Assembly: GCF_003047105.1 (NCBI RefSeq)
Contig: NZ_CP028475.1
Coordinates: 2,728,001 to 2,792,000 of the forward strand
Source of the DNA: Celeribacter baekdonensis
Lineage (GTDB): Bacteria > Pseudomonadota > Alphaproteobacteria > Rhodobacterales > Rhodobacteraceae
Direction: 5' to 3'
Length of the DNA: 64,000 nt
Part shown: positions 28,880 through 38,502 of the stretch, piece by piece
Layout of the letters: each line of letters begins with the position of its first letter
Position numbering within the stretch: the stretch's first letter is position 1
Program-made: the position numbers and the translations under genes
Notes under the pieces: generated by a model
Seen by the model: only the letters and a program-made list of their open reading frames with translations
The model's database searches: none
What the model was told of the DNA's origin: nothing

Positions 28880-31540
28880 TTAAATCAGGCTGATATCCGC
28901 AGACAGCGCGTTAAGGTCCGTGAGCCCGCTCAGAGTGATGATGGTGTCGCCAAAATCCAAGATAATGTCGGAGCCAGAGACGCCGCCATATGTCGCGACA
29001 ATCTGAGCTGCGGTCAGGTTTGCGCCATCCCAAAGAGCATCGGACAGCTCAAGCCTGTCGATACCAAGCTCAAAATCTTGAATCAAATCCGACCCAAGCG
29101 CATCCGTGTCAAACACAAAACTGTCGCTGCCGCCGTTGCCCTGTAGCACGTCATCTCCGGTGCCCCCATTGAGGGTATCCGCACCCAGCCCGCCATAGAG
29201 ATAATCGTTGCCTTGATCGCCAGAGAGATCGTCATCGCCATCCTGACCATAGATGCGGTCCCAACCGTCGCCGCCAATGAGCGTGTCATTTTGGGTGCCG
29301 CCGTACATACGATCTCCACCGCCGTCGCCATAAAGCGTGTCCAAACCGGCATCGCCGGTCATAATGTCAGCGCCGTCCTCTCCTCGGAGAAAGTCATTGT
29401 CGTTCCCGCCATACATATAGTCACCATCGGCGCCGCCATAGAGCGTATCGTTGCCATCTTGGCCATACAGACGGTCGACCCCGTCATTGCCGTAGACATA
29501 GTCTGCACCATCTCCGCCCCACAGGCGATCCCAACCGTCGCCGCCAGAAATCCAATCGCCTCCATCATCGCCGTTCACACGGTCCGCTCCGGCGTCGCCG
29601 TAGATATAATCAGTACCTGCCCCGCCCGAAATAATGTCGTTGCCGTCTCCACCGTTGAGAGTATCTATTCCAGCATTGCCAGAAATGGTGTCGTTGCCGG
29701 TTCCGCCGTTGACTTCGTCATCGCCATCGCCGCCCAAAAGCGTGTCATTGCCCGCGTCGCCGTTGATGGTGTCATTGTCGGTCCCGCCAGAGACCCAATC
29801 ATCACCATCTCCGCCATAAATGAGATCGTCGCCGGCATCGCCGTAAATCGTGTCATCGTCGTCCTGACCATAGAGACGGTCAAGACCGTCTCCGCCGACC
29901 AACGTGTCGCTGCCGATTCCACCGTAGAGGCGATCCCAGCCAGCTTCGCCGCGGAATTCGTCATCACCGTTGCCTCCAACCATCGTATCGCTGCCGCTAC
30001 CGCCATAGACAAGATCGCCATAGGCGTCACCTGTTGATCCATCAAAGCGGTCATTGCCGCTGCCAAGGTCGGCGGTATCTTCGCCAGCATCGCCATAGAC
30101 TGTGTCGTCACCCCCCATGGCTTCGATGGCGTCGTTTCCGGCACCCGCGTGGATTTCGTTGTCTGCGCTGTTGCCATAAATCGTATTGTTTCCAGATCCT
30201 GCAAACAGGTTCTCGATCACCGTGCCAACAGCGATTCCAATATTGCCAGTCAATCCGATTACATTTGAAAACTGACCATCGCGCATGTCGATCATGTCGT
30301 TATATGGCGAAAAGCTTAGGTCAATTGTATCAACACCGTTGGCATCAAAAATCGTAAACGCAATAGGGTCGCCCGAATAGCTGTTGGTGCCCCCGCCCGC
30401 AATGTCTTCGATGATATCGCCCAAATAGTTGTTCAGACCCGTTCCTGCCCCCCAGCGCGTGTCGCCGTCTGTCGCACTGCCCGCATTTGCTGCGCCATAG
30501 AGGTCTTGGATGGCGTAAATATCGGCCATCATGGTCGTGATAAGGGAGGCATAGCTCGCATCAACCGCAGTATTGTCGTCCTGCGAAAAATAGGACATGA
30601 TCGACAATTGCCAGCTGTCGTTGATAAAATCGGCATCAGCGGGATAACTTGCTGATCCGTTGTAGTTTGACTGGTGTCCAAGGCCCAACGCATGGCCAAT
30701 TTCATGGATATAGGTCTGGAACCCGTAGGTTCCGATTTCGTCCCCCATCGAAGAATTGACCCAGCCGCTGGAAATAATGACTTCCGAGGATGTAATCGTG
30801 TTCCCGCTGACGCTCGAGGTGGAATAGGCGTTCAGGGACGTCGAGTCCCCATTTTCATCATTGTAAAACGTGATGTCAGCACCGGCGGATGTGGTTTCTT
30901 GAAACGTGATGTCTGCGACCATTTCCCAAGCCTCGAGCGCGGCCCGTGCAAGTCCCCGTTCAGTGGCATTCAAATCCGAAATATTGACTGTGATGACATT
31001 TGAGGATGACGTATCGAAAGCGCGTCGAGCTGCGCCATTATCTTCCCAAAATCCATTGGTCAGATATGTGGCGAGTTCTTCCACAGTTGCGACGTCTGGT
31101 GGCGCGATTTCCGTCAGTTCAACGGAGTAGCTGCCGTAATTTGATGCCCCATATTGGTAGGCTTCGACGCCAATATAGTAGGTGCCGGTTGATGAGGCTG
31201 TGTAGGACAAGGCGGAATAATACCCTGGTCCGCCATCATCATTATAGCCCACAATGGTGCCATTGCTGTTGTAAAGATAGAGCACTGAATCCACGAAATT
31301 GGCGCTGCCATTTAGATTAATTTGATAGCTCTCGCCCGCGACAAGGTGAACTTCAATCCAATCCACATCGGTCTCTGACGACAACGCTCCCGTGAACGTA
31401 TCTCCGACTGAAATATCATACGCCGTTCCAGCATTACTCGCGGCATCGGCACCTTCGATGACGGTTGAAAAAAATTGGCTGGCCTCTTGATAAACGCAAT
31501 CGTCATCAAGCGGCCTGAATTGGCTACAAATCTCACACAT
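28880..31540 (-). CDS. Serralysin-like M10 metalloprotease with PPC domain and RTX repeats
   Basis: An 886-residue secreted protease. After a short N-terminus come a pre-peptidase C-terminal (PPC) domain at about residues 40-145 (FTGALSSETDVDWIEVHL) and an M10 catalytic domain with the zinc motif HEIGHALGLGHQ near 276 and the Met-turn LSIMSYFSQDD near 308. A long run of RTX nonapeptide repeats follows (about 445-800), then the RTX C-terminal domain with DLIQDFELGIDRLELSD. Serralysins leave by type I secretion and degrade extracellular protein, with calcium stabilising the repeats. PPC before the catalytic domain is a less usual order. No leader peptide is present, as expected for this route. 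It converges with the other RTX gene. Confidence 0.92.
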   Translation of the reverse strand: MCEICSQFRPLDDDCVYQEASQFFSTVIEGADAASNAGTAYDISVGDTFTGALSSETDVDWIEVHLVAGESYQINLNGSANFVDSVLYLYNSNGTIVGYNDDGGPGYYSALSYTASSTGTYYIGVEAYQYGASNYGSYSVELTEIAPPDVATVEELATYLTNGFWEDNGAARRAFDTSSSNVITVNISDLNATERGLARAALEAWEMVADITFQETTSAGADITFYNDENGDSTSLNAYSTSSVSGNTITSSEVIISSGWVNSSMGDEIGTYGFQTYIHEIGHALGLGHQSNYNGSASYPADADFINDSWQLSIMSYFSQDDNTAVDASYASLITTMMADIYAIQDLYGAANAGSATDGDTRWGAGTGLNNYLGDIIEDIAGGGTNSYSGDPIAFTIFDANGVDTIDLSFSPYNDMIDMRDGQFSNVIGLTGNIGIAVGTVIENLFAGSGNNTIYGNSADNEIHAGAGNDAIEAMGGDDTVYGDAGEDTADLGSGNDRFDGSTGDAYGDLVYGGSGSDTMVGGNGDDEFRGEAGWDRLYGGIGSDTLVGGDGLDRLYGQDDDDTIYGDAGDDLIYGGDGDDWVSGGTDNDTINGDAGNDTLLGGDGDDEVNGGTGNDTISGNAGIDTLNGGDGNDIISGGAGTDYIYGDAGADRVNGDDGGDWISGGDGWDRLWGGDGADYVYGNDGVDRLYGQDGNDTLYGGADGDYMYGGNDNDFLRGEDGADIMTGDAGLDTLYGDGGGDRMYGGTQNDTLIGGDGWDRIYGQDGDDDLSGDQGNDYLYGGLGADTLNGGTGDDVLQGNGGSDSFVFDTDALGSDLIQDFELGIDRLELSDALWDGANLTAAQIVATYGGVSGSDIILDFGDTIITLSGLTDLNALSADISLI

Positions 31541-31663
31541 AAAACACCCCGAATGCCCAAGTTATGATCGCAAATATTAAGGAGACTATATTGGATGATG
31601 GAGAAAAAATCGCGTCAAAAATATGCTAATTCCGTGGTTGATTTTGCCGCATTCGCAGGAGCG

Positions 31664-32104
31664 TCATTCAAAAATTTCGGCAAAAAATCGCATAAAAAAT
31701 CGCGAGTAAAGCGCAGATTTGTCGCCATCTTGTTTATCTACAACAGAGAGGGTTCGATCAAAATGTTGAATGCCGCGTTTTGATCCGTTGAGTGTTGCTT
31801 GCATAGAAAGGCCGAGCTGGGTTGGTCGAATGGTCAGGTTTAGACGTGTCAGTTGCGTTGTTTCTGTTGCCTGAGTGACCTCAATACCCGATGCGTTCAA
31901 GGCCGTCAGAGCCAAATCACAAAGAGTGTCGTTGGCGCTGCCTTGGAGGTTTCCCTCGGCCTCGCAATGGAATGAAATTTGTGTCACGTCCTTGCCTTTC
32001 GATGTTCCGTCAGCCAAGGCGAGGCCACATGCCAACAAAGCCAAAAAACCAAATACAGTCACGATGAACAAGTTGTGCCCCTTTGGCGATTTAAAACGAC
32101 TCAT
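31664..32104 (-). CDS. Small exported protein of unknown function
   Basis: A 146-residue protein starting MSRFKSPKGHNLFIVTVFGF, with a hydrophobic signal sequence at about residues 12-32 (ending near LALADG). The mature part is strand-rich, contains two cysteines (FHCEAEG and DTLCDLAL) that could form a disulfide, and has an arginine- and lysine-rich end (SRFFMRFFAEIFE). I do not recognise a family. ATG 32104 with AGAGG upstream is chosen over far-upstream starts that would overlap trhO. It begins one base after the trhO stop, so it is likely in the same operon. Confidence 0.7.
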   Translation of the reverse strand: MSRFKSPKGHNLFIVTVFGFLALLACGLALADGTSKGKDVTQISFHCEAEGNLQGSANDTLCDLALTALNASGIEVTQATETTQLTRLNLTIRPTQLGLSMQATLNGSKRGIQHFDRTLSVVDKQDGDKSALYSRFFMRFFAEIFE

Positions 32105-32105
32105 G

Positions 32106-33017
32106 TCAAACCTCTTGTCTGAAATGAGTTTCTCCGCGCGCTTTCGCCAAAGCAATCTGGTGTTGCCGCTCGCGGAACCGTTCTTTGCGCGCCTCATCCG
32201 TTTCATCCACACATTGATGACAGGACACGCCCTCTTCATATTCAGGCCGTGCTTTGTCTTCGGGTAAAATCGGACGCCGACAAGCATGGCACAGCTCATG
32301 CGGCCCCTCGGTCAACCCGTGTCCAATCGACACCCGACCGTCAAAAACGAAACACTCGCCTTCCCAAAGACTCTCCTCTTTGGGCATCTCTTCGAGATAT
32401 TTCAAAATCCCGCCCTTAAGGTGATAGACCTCCTCAATCCCCTGACCCAACAGGAAATTGGTCGATTTCTCACAGCGAATGCCGCCAGTGCAAAACATAG
32501 CAATGCGTTTGTTGTGAAACCGGTCTTTGTTCTCTTCCCACCATTTTGGAAAGTCACGAAAGCTCTTGGTCTGCGGATCAATTGCGTTCTTGAACGTGCC
32601 GATGCCAAATTCGTAATCGTTGCGCGTGTCGATCACCGCCACATCATCGGCGGAGATCAGTTCGTTCCACTCGTGCGGATCGCAATAGTGTCCAACGCGC
32701 GCGCGCGGGTCGACATCCGGTTGTCCCATGGTCACGATCTCTTTTTTCAACCGCACTTTCATGCGGCCAAACGGCTGCGCCGCCGCTGTCGAGAGTTTGT
32801 ACTCAAAATCGTCACAGCCGGGCAGGGCGCGGATATGCGCCACCAAACGGTCGATTGCCGCAGGCGTCGGCCCTGCGACGGTGCCGTTGATGCCCTCGCG
32901 GGCCAGCAAAAGCGACCCGGTGATACCTTCCGCGAGGCACAGGTCCAAAAGCGGCCCCCGCAAAGCGGACGGGTCATCGAAGCGGGCGAAGTGATAGAGA
33001 GCGCAAACTGTAAACAT
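32106..33017 (-). CDS. trhO: tRNA uridine(34) hydroxylase TrhO (rhodanese-like, YceA family)
   Basis: A 303-residue protein made of an N-terminal ferredoxin-like half (MFTVCALYHFARFDD to about residue 90) and a rhodanese domain whose active-site loop reads AMFCTGGIRCEKSTNFL. A cysteine-rich tail (CHACRR and VSCHQCVDE) may bind metal. TrhO oxygenates U34 to 5-hydroxyuridine in tRNAs that read several codons. ATG 33017 gives the standard family length; the open frame upstream is not family-like. It is divergent from the DegP-type protease. Confidence 0.93.
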   Translation of the reverse strand: MFTVCALYHFARFDDPSALRGPLLDLCLAEGITGSLLLAREGINGTVAGPTPAAIDRLVAHIRALPGCDDFEYKLSTAAAQPFGRMKVRLKKEIVTMGQPDVDPRARVGHYCDPHEWNELISADDVAVIDTRNDYEFGIGTFKNAIDPQTKSFRDFPKWWEENKDRFHNKRIAMFCTGGIRCEKSTNFLLGQGIEEVYHLKGGILKYLEEMPKEESLWEGECFVFDGRVSIGHGLTEGPHELCHACRRPILPEDKARPEYEEGVSCHQCVDETDEARKERFRERQHQIALAKARGETHFRQEV

Positions 33018-33119
33018 AATGTGTTCGATACTCCCGCCTGTGGGCGCAGGCAAGACCTTGCAAAGCGGCAAAAGGGCGCGTCATTTATACACATCCCGCA
33101 TTAGACACGAGGTCCCGCA

Positions 33120-34517
33120 ATGAAACGCAGCGCTCTTTTGGTCGCTCTTTTTGTGCTTTCCGTCTCAAACCCGGTGCAAAACGCCTTGGCTGACGCGCCA
33201 AAGATCCCCGAAACCCGCGCCGAAATTCAACTGTCCTTTGCTCCAGTGGTCAAAGAAACCTCCCCTTCTGTGGTCAATATCTATGCCTCTCGCGTCGTCC
33301 AAGATCGCTTGTCTCCTTTCGCGGGTGATCCGTTCTTTTCGCAATTCTTCCAAAACGGCCCTGCCCGCCAGCGGGTTCAACGCTCCCTCGGCTCTGGGGT
33401 GATTGTCTCAAAAGAGGGGCTTGTGGTCTCAAACTACCATGTGGTTGGCGAGGCCTCAGACATCCGCGTCGTGCTCAATGACCGACGCGAATATGAGGGC
33501 ACTGTTGTCCTCGCCGACAAAGATGCCGACATCGCTGTCCTGCGCTTGAATGGTGCTGCCGACCTGCCTGCCTTGCCTTTGGCCGACAGTGACGCCTTGG
33601 AGGTGGGTGATTTGGTTCTGGCCATCGGCAATCCCTTTGGCATCGGTCAAACCGTGTCCTCCGGTATTGTCTCCGGTCTTGCCCGTTCGGGCAGTGCCAT
33701 ACCGGGCGGCGCGGGCTCCTATATTCAAACCGATGCGGCCATCAATCCGGGCAATTCCGGCGGCGCTTTGGTCGATATGGCGGGCCGTTTGGTGGGCATC
33801 AATACGTCTATTCTGTCCCGCTCTGGCGGCTCAAATGGCATCGGCTTTGCCATTCCCGTCAACCTCGTGCGTGAATTCACCCGACAAGCCAAAGCGGGGC
33901 AAACCACGTTCATCCACCCGTGGTCCGGTGTTACCACCCAAGCCGTCGACGAAGCCGTGGCCGAGGCTCTGGGCCTGCCGCGTCCCGAAGGCGTGGTCCT
34001 GTCCGAGCTGCATCCGCAATCCCCCTTTGCCAAAGCTGGGCTCTCTGCCGGGGATGTGGTTTTGACCTTGGACGGGTTGCCCGTCTTGTCGCCTTCCGAT
34101 CTCGAATATCGCCTGTCCATTTCTCCTATTGGTCAAACCGTGCGTCTGGGTGCCATGCGTCATGGCGAGGCTATTACGCTGGATTTGGATCTTATTGCCG
34201 CCCCCGGTACGGGTGACACACAGGATCTTACGATCTCTTCTTCTGGCCCTCTTTTGGGTCTTGTTGTGGCAAACCTCACCCCGGCTTTGATTGATCAATA
34301 CGATTTGCCACTGATGTCGAAAGGGGTGATCCTGATGTCACTGTCTGGACCTGCCGCACGTTTGGGTCTTTTGCCGGGGGATGTGCTTTTGGATGTGAAT
34401 GGTGTCACGTTGAACGATGTGGAAGCCCTGTCCGCGGTGGCAAACACCAGACCGGGGATGTGGCGGGTGACTTTCGCGCGTGCTGGGCAGGTGTTGCGGA
34501 TGCAAATTAGGGGTTAG
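33120..34517 (+). CDS. DegP/HtrA-like periplasmic serine protease
   Basis: A 465-residue Do-type protease. A signal peptide (about residues 1-25, ending ALA) is followed by the chymotrypsin-like domain with the triad His in VVSNYHVVGEA, Asp in DKDADIAVLRL and Ser in NPGNSGGALVDMAGR. Two PDZ domains come next (about 255-350 and 370-465). These enzymes degrade or chaperone misfolded envelope proteins. The final PDZ looks somewhat degenerate but is full length. It is divergent from trhO across 102 bases. Confidence 0.93.
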   Translation: MKRSALLVALFVLSVSNPVQNALADAPKIPETRAEIQLSFAPVVKETSPSVVNIYASRVVQDRLSPFAGDPFFSQFFQNGPARQRVQRSLGSGVIVSKEGLVVSNYHVVGEASDIRVVLNDRREYEGTVVLADKDADIAVLRLNGAADLPALPLADSDALEVGDLVLAIGNPFGIGQTVSSGIVSGLARSGSAIPGGAGSYIQTDAAINPGNSGGALVDMAGRLVGINTSILSRSGGSNGIGFAIPVNLVREFTRQAKAGQTTFIHPWSGVTTQAVDEAVAEALGLPRPEGVVLSELHPQSPFAKAGLSAGDVVLTLDGLPVLSPSDLEYRLSISPIGQTVRLGAMRHGEAITLDLDLIAAPGTGDTQDLTISSSGPLLGLVVANLTPALIDQYDLPLMSKGVILMSLSGPAARLGLLPGDVLLDVNGVTLNDVEALSAVANTRPGMWRVTFARAGQVLRMQIRG

Positions 34518-34640
34518 TTTCCCTTCCTGTCCCAAGGCCTCTTAAAGAAGCGTACCCCTAACGCCTGATGCGATCGGCCGCGCCATGACCCTTGCAATGC
34601 CAAGCCAACGCGCGCTACCCCTGAGACAAAGGAGACTCCC

Positions 34641-35240
34641 ATGCGTTCAGCCAATGAAGCCTTGATCGTCATCGACATCCAAAACGATTTTTGTCCCGGC
34701 GGTGCGCTGGCCGTGCCCGGGGGGGATGAGATCGTGCCCAGCGTCAATGCTTTGATGGATGAGTTCGCTGCCGTGATCCTGACGCAAGACTGGCACCCTG
34801 CGGGGCATTCGTCCTTTGCCAGCACCCATTCGGCACCGCCCTTTAGCACCACCGAGATGCCCTATGGCCCGCAAGTGCTTTGGCCCGACCATTGCATTCA
34901 GGGCACGGACGGCGCGGCCTTTCATCCGGGGCTTCGGGTTGATGGCGACCTGATCATTCGCAAAGGGTATAACCCTGAGATAGATAGTTATTCGGCCTTT
35001 TTCGAGAATGATCATGTGACCCCAACCGGACTTGAGGGCTATCTCAAAACCCGTGGGATCGACACGCTCACACTGGTCGGTTTGGCGTTTGATTTCTGTG
35101 TGAATTTCTCCGCTGTCGATGCAGCGCGGCTTGGATTCAAAGTCTCTGTTCGCGAGGATTTGTGTCGTGCCATTGATATGGATGGCTCAAAGGCGGCGGC
35201 GATCGACGGGATGAAAGCCGCCGGGGTTGAGATCATTTAA
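34641..35240 (+). CDS. pncA: Nicotinamidase PncA
   Basis: A 199-residue isochorismatase-fold amidase that converts nicotinamide to nicotinate in NAD salvage. The catalytic Asp is in LIVIDIQNDFCPGGALAV near residue 10. The metal-binding residues lie in TQDWHPAGHSSF near 52. The nucleophile Cys is in VGLAFDFCVNFSAVDA near 140, where many homologues have DYCV. AAAGGAG precedes ATG 34641. PncB, the next enzyme of the same salvage route, lies 2 kb downstream on the same strand. The sulP-like start is only four bases after its stop. Confidence 0.93.
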   Translation: MRSANEALIVIDIQNDFCPGGALAVPGGDEIVPSVNALMDEFAAVILTQDWHPAGHSSFASTHSAPPFSTTEMPYGPQVLWPDHCIQGTDGAAFHPGLRVDGDLIIRKGYNPEIDSYSAFFENDHVTPTGLEGYLKTRGIDTLTLVGLAFDFCVNFSAVDAARLGFKVSVREDLCRAIDMDGSKAAAIDGMKAAGVEII

Positions 35241-35244
35241 GAGC

Positions 35245-36516
35245 ATGACACCGAAACTTTTCACCACTCTCAAAACCTACTCAAAAGCCCAGTTTAGAGC
35301 CGATGTCTTTGCGGGCATCACCGTGGCTTTGGTCGCGCTGCCACTGTCCATCGCCATCGCCATCGCCTCTGGCGCAGGGCCTGCGGAGGGGATTGTCACC
35401 GCAATCGTCGCGGGGTTTTTGATCTCCGCGCTGGGCGGCAGCCGGGTTCAGATCGGCGGACCGACCGGGGCGTTTATCGTGGTGGTTGCCGGGGTGGTGG
35501 CGACGCATGGCTATGTCGGATTGGTCACCGCGACCTTCATGGCCGGGATCATCCTGTTGGTGGCCGGGGCATTCCATGCCGGTGGCTTGGTGCGCCATGT
35601 GCCCGAAGCGGTGATCAACGGCTTTACCATCGGCATCGCTGTGATCATTGCCACGAGCCAAATCCCCGATCTTTTGGGGTTGACCGGCACGATGCCCGCC
35701 GATTTTATCGCGAAAATTCCCGCGATCTGGCACGCCTTGCCTGTCATGACCCCGTCGGCCTTTGCCATAGGATTGGCCACCATGGTGTTGATCGTTTTGT
35801 TCCGCCGGGTTGCGCCACGGTTGCCGGGGCTGATTGTGGCGGTGGCGATCACCTCTGCGGCAGTGGCACTTTTTGATCTGCCTGTCGCGACCATTCAATC
35901 GCGGTTTGGCGATTTGCCACGTAGCCTGCCGATGCCGCATCTGCCTGACCTGAGCTTTGATCGGGTGCGTGCCCTTTTGTCTTCGGCCGTGATCATCGCG
36001 TTTTTGGCAGGTGTTGAATCGCTTTTGTCCGCCATGGTTGCGGATCGCATGATTTCGGGCAAACATCGCTCGAATGCGGAGCTTTTGGCACAGGGGGCGG
36101 CCAATCTGGGATCGTCATTGTTTGGCGGTTTGCCCGCGACAGGTGCCATTGCCCGCACTGCGACCAATGTGCGCGCGGGCGGCAAAACCCCGGTGGCGGG
36201 GATCGTCCATGCGCTGACCATTCTCGTTATTTTGATGCTAGCCGCGCCATTGGCTGGGTATCTTGCGATGCCTGCCCTCGCGGGTCTGTTGCTTTTGACC
36301 GCGTGGAACATGTCTGAGCCGCATCGCTGGGGCAGTTATCTGCGTGCTCCCCGTTCGGATCAGGTGCTTTTGCTCATCACACTTTTGCTCACGGTGCTCA
36401 CCGATCTGACTCTTGCCATCGGTGTGGGCATCGCGCTTGGGCTGGCGATGAAACTGAGGCATCGCGGCGACAAACGGGTGGAGACAGACGAGGATTGGAC
36501 CCCGCGCGACCGATAA
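35245..36516 (+). CDS. SulP-family anion transporter lacking a STAS domain
   Basis: A 423-residue membrane protein with about 10-12 hydrophobic helices. It has SulP hallmarks: FRADVFAGITVALVALPLSI near the N-terminus, the GPTGAFIVVVAGVVA stretch near residue 75, and a GLPATGAIARTATNVRAGG loop near 300. SulP proteins move sulfate, bicarbonate, dicarboxylates or related anions. Most end in a cytoplasmic STAS domain of about 100 residues. Here the protein stops after the last helix and a short polar tail, so that regulatory part is absent. ATG 35245, four bases after the pncA stop, is preferred. The substrate is unknown. Confidence 0.88.
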   Translation: MTPKLFTTLKTYSKAQFRADVFAGITVALVALPLSIAIAIASGAGPAEGIVTAIVAGFLISALGGSRVQIGGPTGAFIVVVAGVVATHGYVGLVTATFMAGIILLVAGAFHAGGLVRHVPEAVINGFTIGIAVIIATSQIPDLLGLTGTMPADFIAKIPAIWHALPVMTPSAFAIGLATMVLIVLFRRVAPRLPGLIVAVAITSAAVALFDLPVATIQSRFGDLPRSLPMPHLPDLSFDRVRALLSSAVIIAFLAGVESLLSAMVADRMISGKHRSNAELLAQGAANLGSSLFGGLPATGAIARTATNVRAGGKTPVAGIVHALTILVILMLAAPLAGYLAMPALAGLLLLTAWNMSEPHRWGSYLRAPRSDQVLLLITLLLTVLTDLTLAIGVGIALGLAMKLRHRGDKRVETDEDWTPRDR

Positions 36517-37077
36517 TTACGGGATCACGCCGACCCCGGAAAATCCGCATTCGTCTGCGGCCTTTAGGTAAGCCGCCGTAAATCCATTGAGTTGAAATGC
36601 CGCCACAGGTCGCCCCTGAATGACCAAATCCAACCGTCCGTTGGCCTGCATCTTTTGCAACATCCATTGGCTGTAGGGCTGATCATAACTCACCCGTGCA
36701 ATTTTATAGCCGTCGGGGTCATAGCTTGTGATGGGGGTAGCGGCGGCGGTCTCATAGCTGTCGAAGATGATGTAGCCGGTCATGCCGTCCTGCATCTGGG
36801 TGTCATAGCCGCGTGGTGCGTATTCTTCGATCACCACGGAAGGGTACACCGTCGGCGGGCCCGCATCATGGCTCATGAACTCAATCGAAATCCGCGGGTC
36901 ACCATCGCCGCCACTGCTGGCGATACAATAGTGATAGACGTCCTCAACGATCCCTGCCGTTCCCACGTTTTCGGAAAAGGTGGACACCCGCCACGACCCG
37001 TAGTCCCAATCACTCTGCGCCATGGCCGACCCTGTGGCCAAGATCCAAAACACCATTGCCAAAATCGCTTTCATCAT
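36517..37077 (-). CDS. Exported protein of unknown function
   Basis: About 186 residues, starting MMKAILAMVFWILATGSAMA, a clear signal peptide cleaved near AMAQ. The mature protein starts DWDYGSWRVSTFSENVG and contains two cysteines (HYCIASSG and DECGFSG). It resembles small secreted proteins around invasion-associated locus B, but I cannot confirm that. AGGACAG precedes ATG 37077. It is convergent with the SulP gene and divergent from pncB. A periplasmic location is likely and the function unknown. Confidence 0.75.
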   Translation of the reverse strand: MMKAILAMVFWILATGSAMAQSDWDYGSWRVSTFSENVGTAGIVEDVYHYCIASSGGDGDPRISIEFMSHDAGPPTVYPSVVIEEYAPRGYDTQMQDGMTGYIIFDSYETAAATPITSYDPDGYKIARVSYDQPYSQWMLQKMQANGRLDLVIQGRPVAAFQLNGFTAAYLKAADECGFSGVGVIP

Positions 37078-37209
37078 CTGTCCTTTTGTCACAATTCAAA
37101 TCCCGTCTAACACGTAAATCTTTGCAAATGACGAACAAAACCATGGGCCTGCTTGCCAAACCCCTCTCTGCCCTGCTTTAACCGTTCTGTCACAAGAAGG
37201 GGCCTGCTC

Positions 37210-38502
37210 ATGGTCGATATCGCCACCCGCGTCTACAATCACAAATGGAAAATCGACCCGATTGTCCGCTCCCTGATCGACACTGACTTTTATAAACTTC
37301 TGATGTGTCAGTCGGTGTTTCGCAACAAACCTGACACTCAGGTCACCTTCTCGCTGATCAACCGTTCCAAATCCATCCGCTTGGCCGAGATGGTTGATGA
37401 GGGCGAGCTGCGCGAACAGTTGGACCATGTTCGCTCTCTCTCCCTGTCGCGTGGGGAAAGCACATGGATGCGTGGCAATACGTTTTATGGCAAACGCCAA
37501 ATGTTTCGCCCGGATTTCATGGAGTGGTTTGAAAACCTGCGCCTTCCGCCTTATCAGCTTGAGAAAAAAGACGGCCAATATGAACTGACCTTCGAAGGCT
37601 CGTGGCCCGAGGTCATGCTTTGGGAAATCCCGGCGCTCTCGATCTTGATGGAGCTGCGTTCGCGGGCTGTGCTTGGGCCGATGAAAAAGTTCGAGCTTCA
37701 GGTGCTCTACGCCCGTGGCATGACCAAACTTTGGGAAAAAATCGAACGGCTGAAACCGCTTGAGGGGCTCAAAATCGCTGATTTCGGCACCCGTCGCCGC
37801 CATTCTTACCTTTGGCAGGATTGGTGCGTTCAGGCGATGGTTGAGGGGCTGGGCGAGAAATTTTCGGGCACCTCGAATTGCCATATCGCGATGAAACGCG
37901 ATCTCGAAGCAGTTGGCACCAATGCCCATGAACTTCCCATGGTCTATTCTGCGCTGGCCCAATCCGACGCCGCGCTGCGCCAAGCGCCCTATGAAGTGCT
38001 GGCCGACTGGCACGAAGAACACGATGGCAACCTGCGCATCATCCTGCCCGACACTTACGGCACGCGTGGCTTTTTGAATGGCGCGCCGGATTGGCTTGCG
38101 GGCTGGACCGGCATCCGCATCGACAGCGGTGATCCCGCGACGGCGGCGGAAGTGGCGATTGACTGGTGGAAAGCGCGCGGCGAAGACCCAACCAAGAAAC
38201 TGGTGATCTTTTCCGATGGCTTGGACACCGACAAAATCATCGAACTGCACACGCAATTCGCGGGGCGGGTTCGCACGTCTTTCGGCTGGGGCACTTTGCT
38301 AACCAATGACTTCCGAGGCCTGACCGCAGGCGATGCCTTGGCACCGTTCAGCTTGGTCTGCAAAGCGGTCGAAGCCAACGGGCAACCGACGGTGAAACTG
38401 TCCGACAATCCGAACAAGGCGATGGGGCCGAAGGCCGAGGTCGAGCGGTATAAACGGGTGTTTGGGGTTGGGGATCAGCGTGCTATGGATGTGGTAGTTT
38501 AG
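37210..38502 (+). CDS. pncB: Nicotinate phosphoribosyltransferase PncB
   Basis: A 430-residue enzyme that joins nicotinate to PRPP to give nicotinate mononucleotide, the second step of the salvage route begun by PncA. Family blocks are visible: RSLIDTDFYKLLMCQSVF near residue 20, FGTRRRHSYLWQDW near 195, and the phosphorylated-histidine region in GTNAHELPMVYSAL near 237. IDSGDPATAAEVAIDWW lies further on. ATG 37210, after AAGAAGGGG, is the standard start. The stop codon lies inside a perfect inverted repeat that also precedes the AT-rich islet. Confidence 0.95.
   Translation: MVDIATRVYNHKWKIDPIVRSLIDTDFYKLLMCQSVFRNKPDTQVTFSLINRSKSIRLAEMVDEGELREQLDHVRSLSLSRGESTWMRGNTFYGKRQMFRPDFMEWFENLRLPPYQLEKKDGQYELTFEGSWPEVMLWEIPALSILMELRSRAVLGPMKKFELQVLYARGMTKLWEKIERLKPLEGLKIADFGTRRRHSYLWQDWCVQAMVEGLGEKFSGTSNCHIAMKRDLEAVGTNAHELPMVYSALAQSDAALRQAPYEVLADWHEEHDGNLRIILPDTYGTRGFLNGAPDWLAGWTGIRIDSGDPATAAEVAIDWWKARGEDPTKKLVIFSDGLDTDKIIELHTQFAGRVRTSFGWGTLLTNDFRGLTAGDALAPFSLVCKAVEANGQPTVKLSDNPNKAMGPKAEVERYKRVFGVGDQRAMDVVV

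Noticed and set aside
29213..30037. A 274-residue open frame opposite the serralysin repeats
   Set aside because: Its periodic valine/isoleucine-rich sequence is the antisense shadow of GGxGxD repeats; no start context or family.
35281..36066. A 261-residue frame antisense to the SulP gene
   Set aside because: Composition is dominated by Asp, Arg, His and Gln from antisense of hydrophobic codons.
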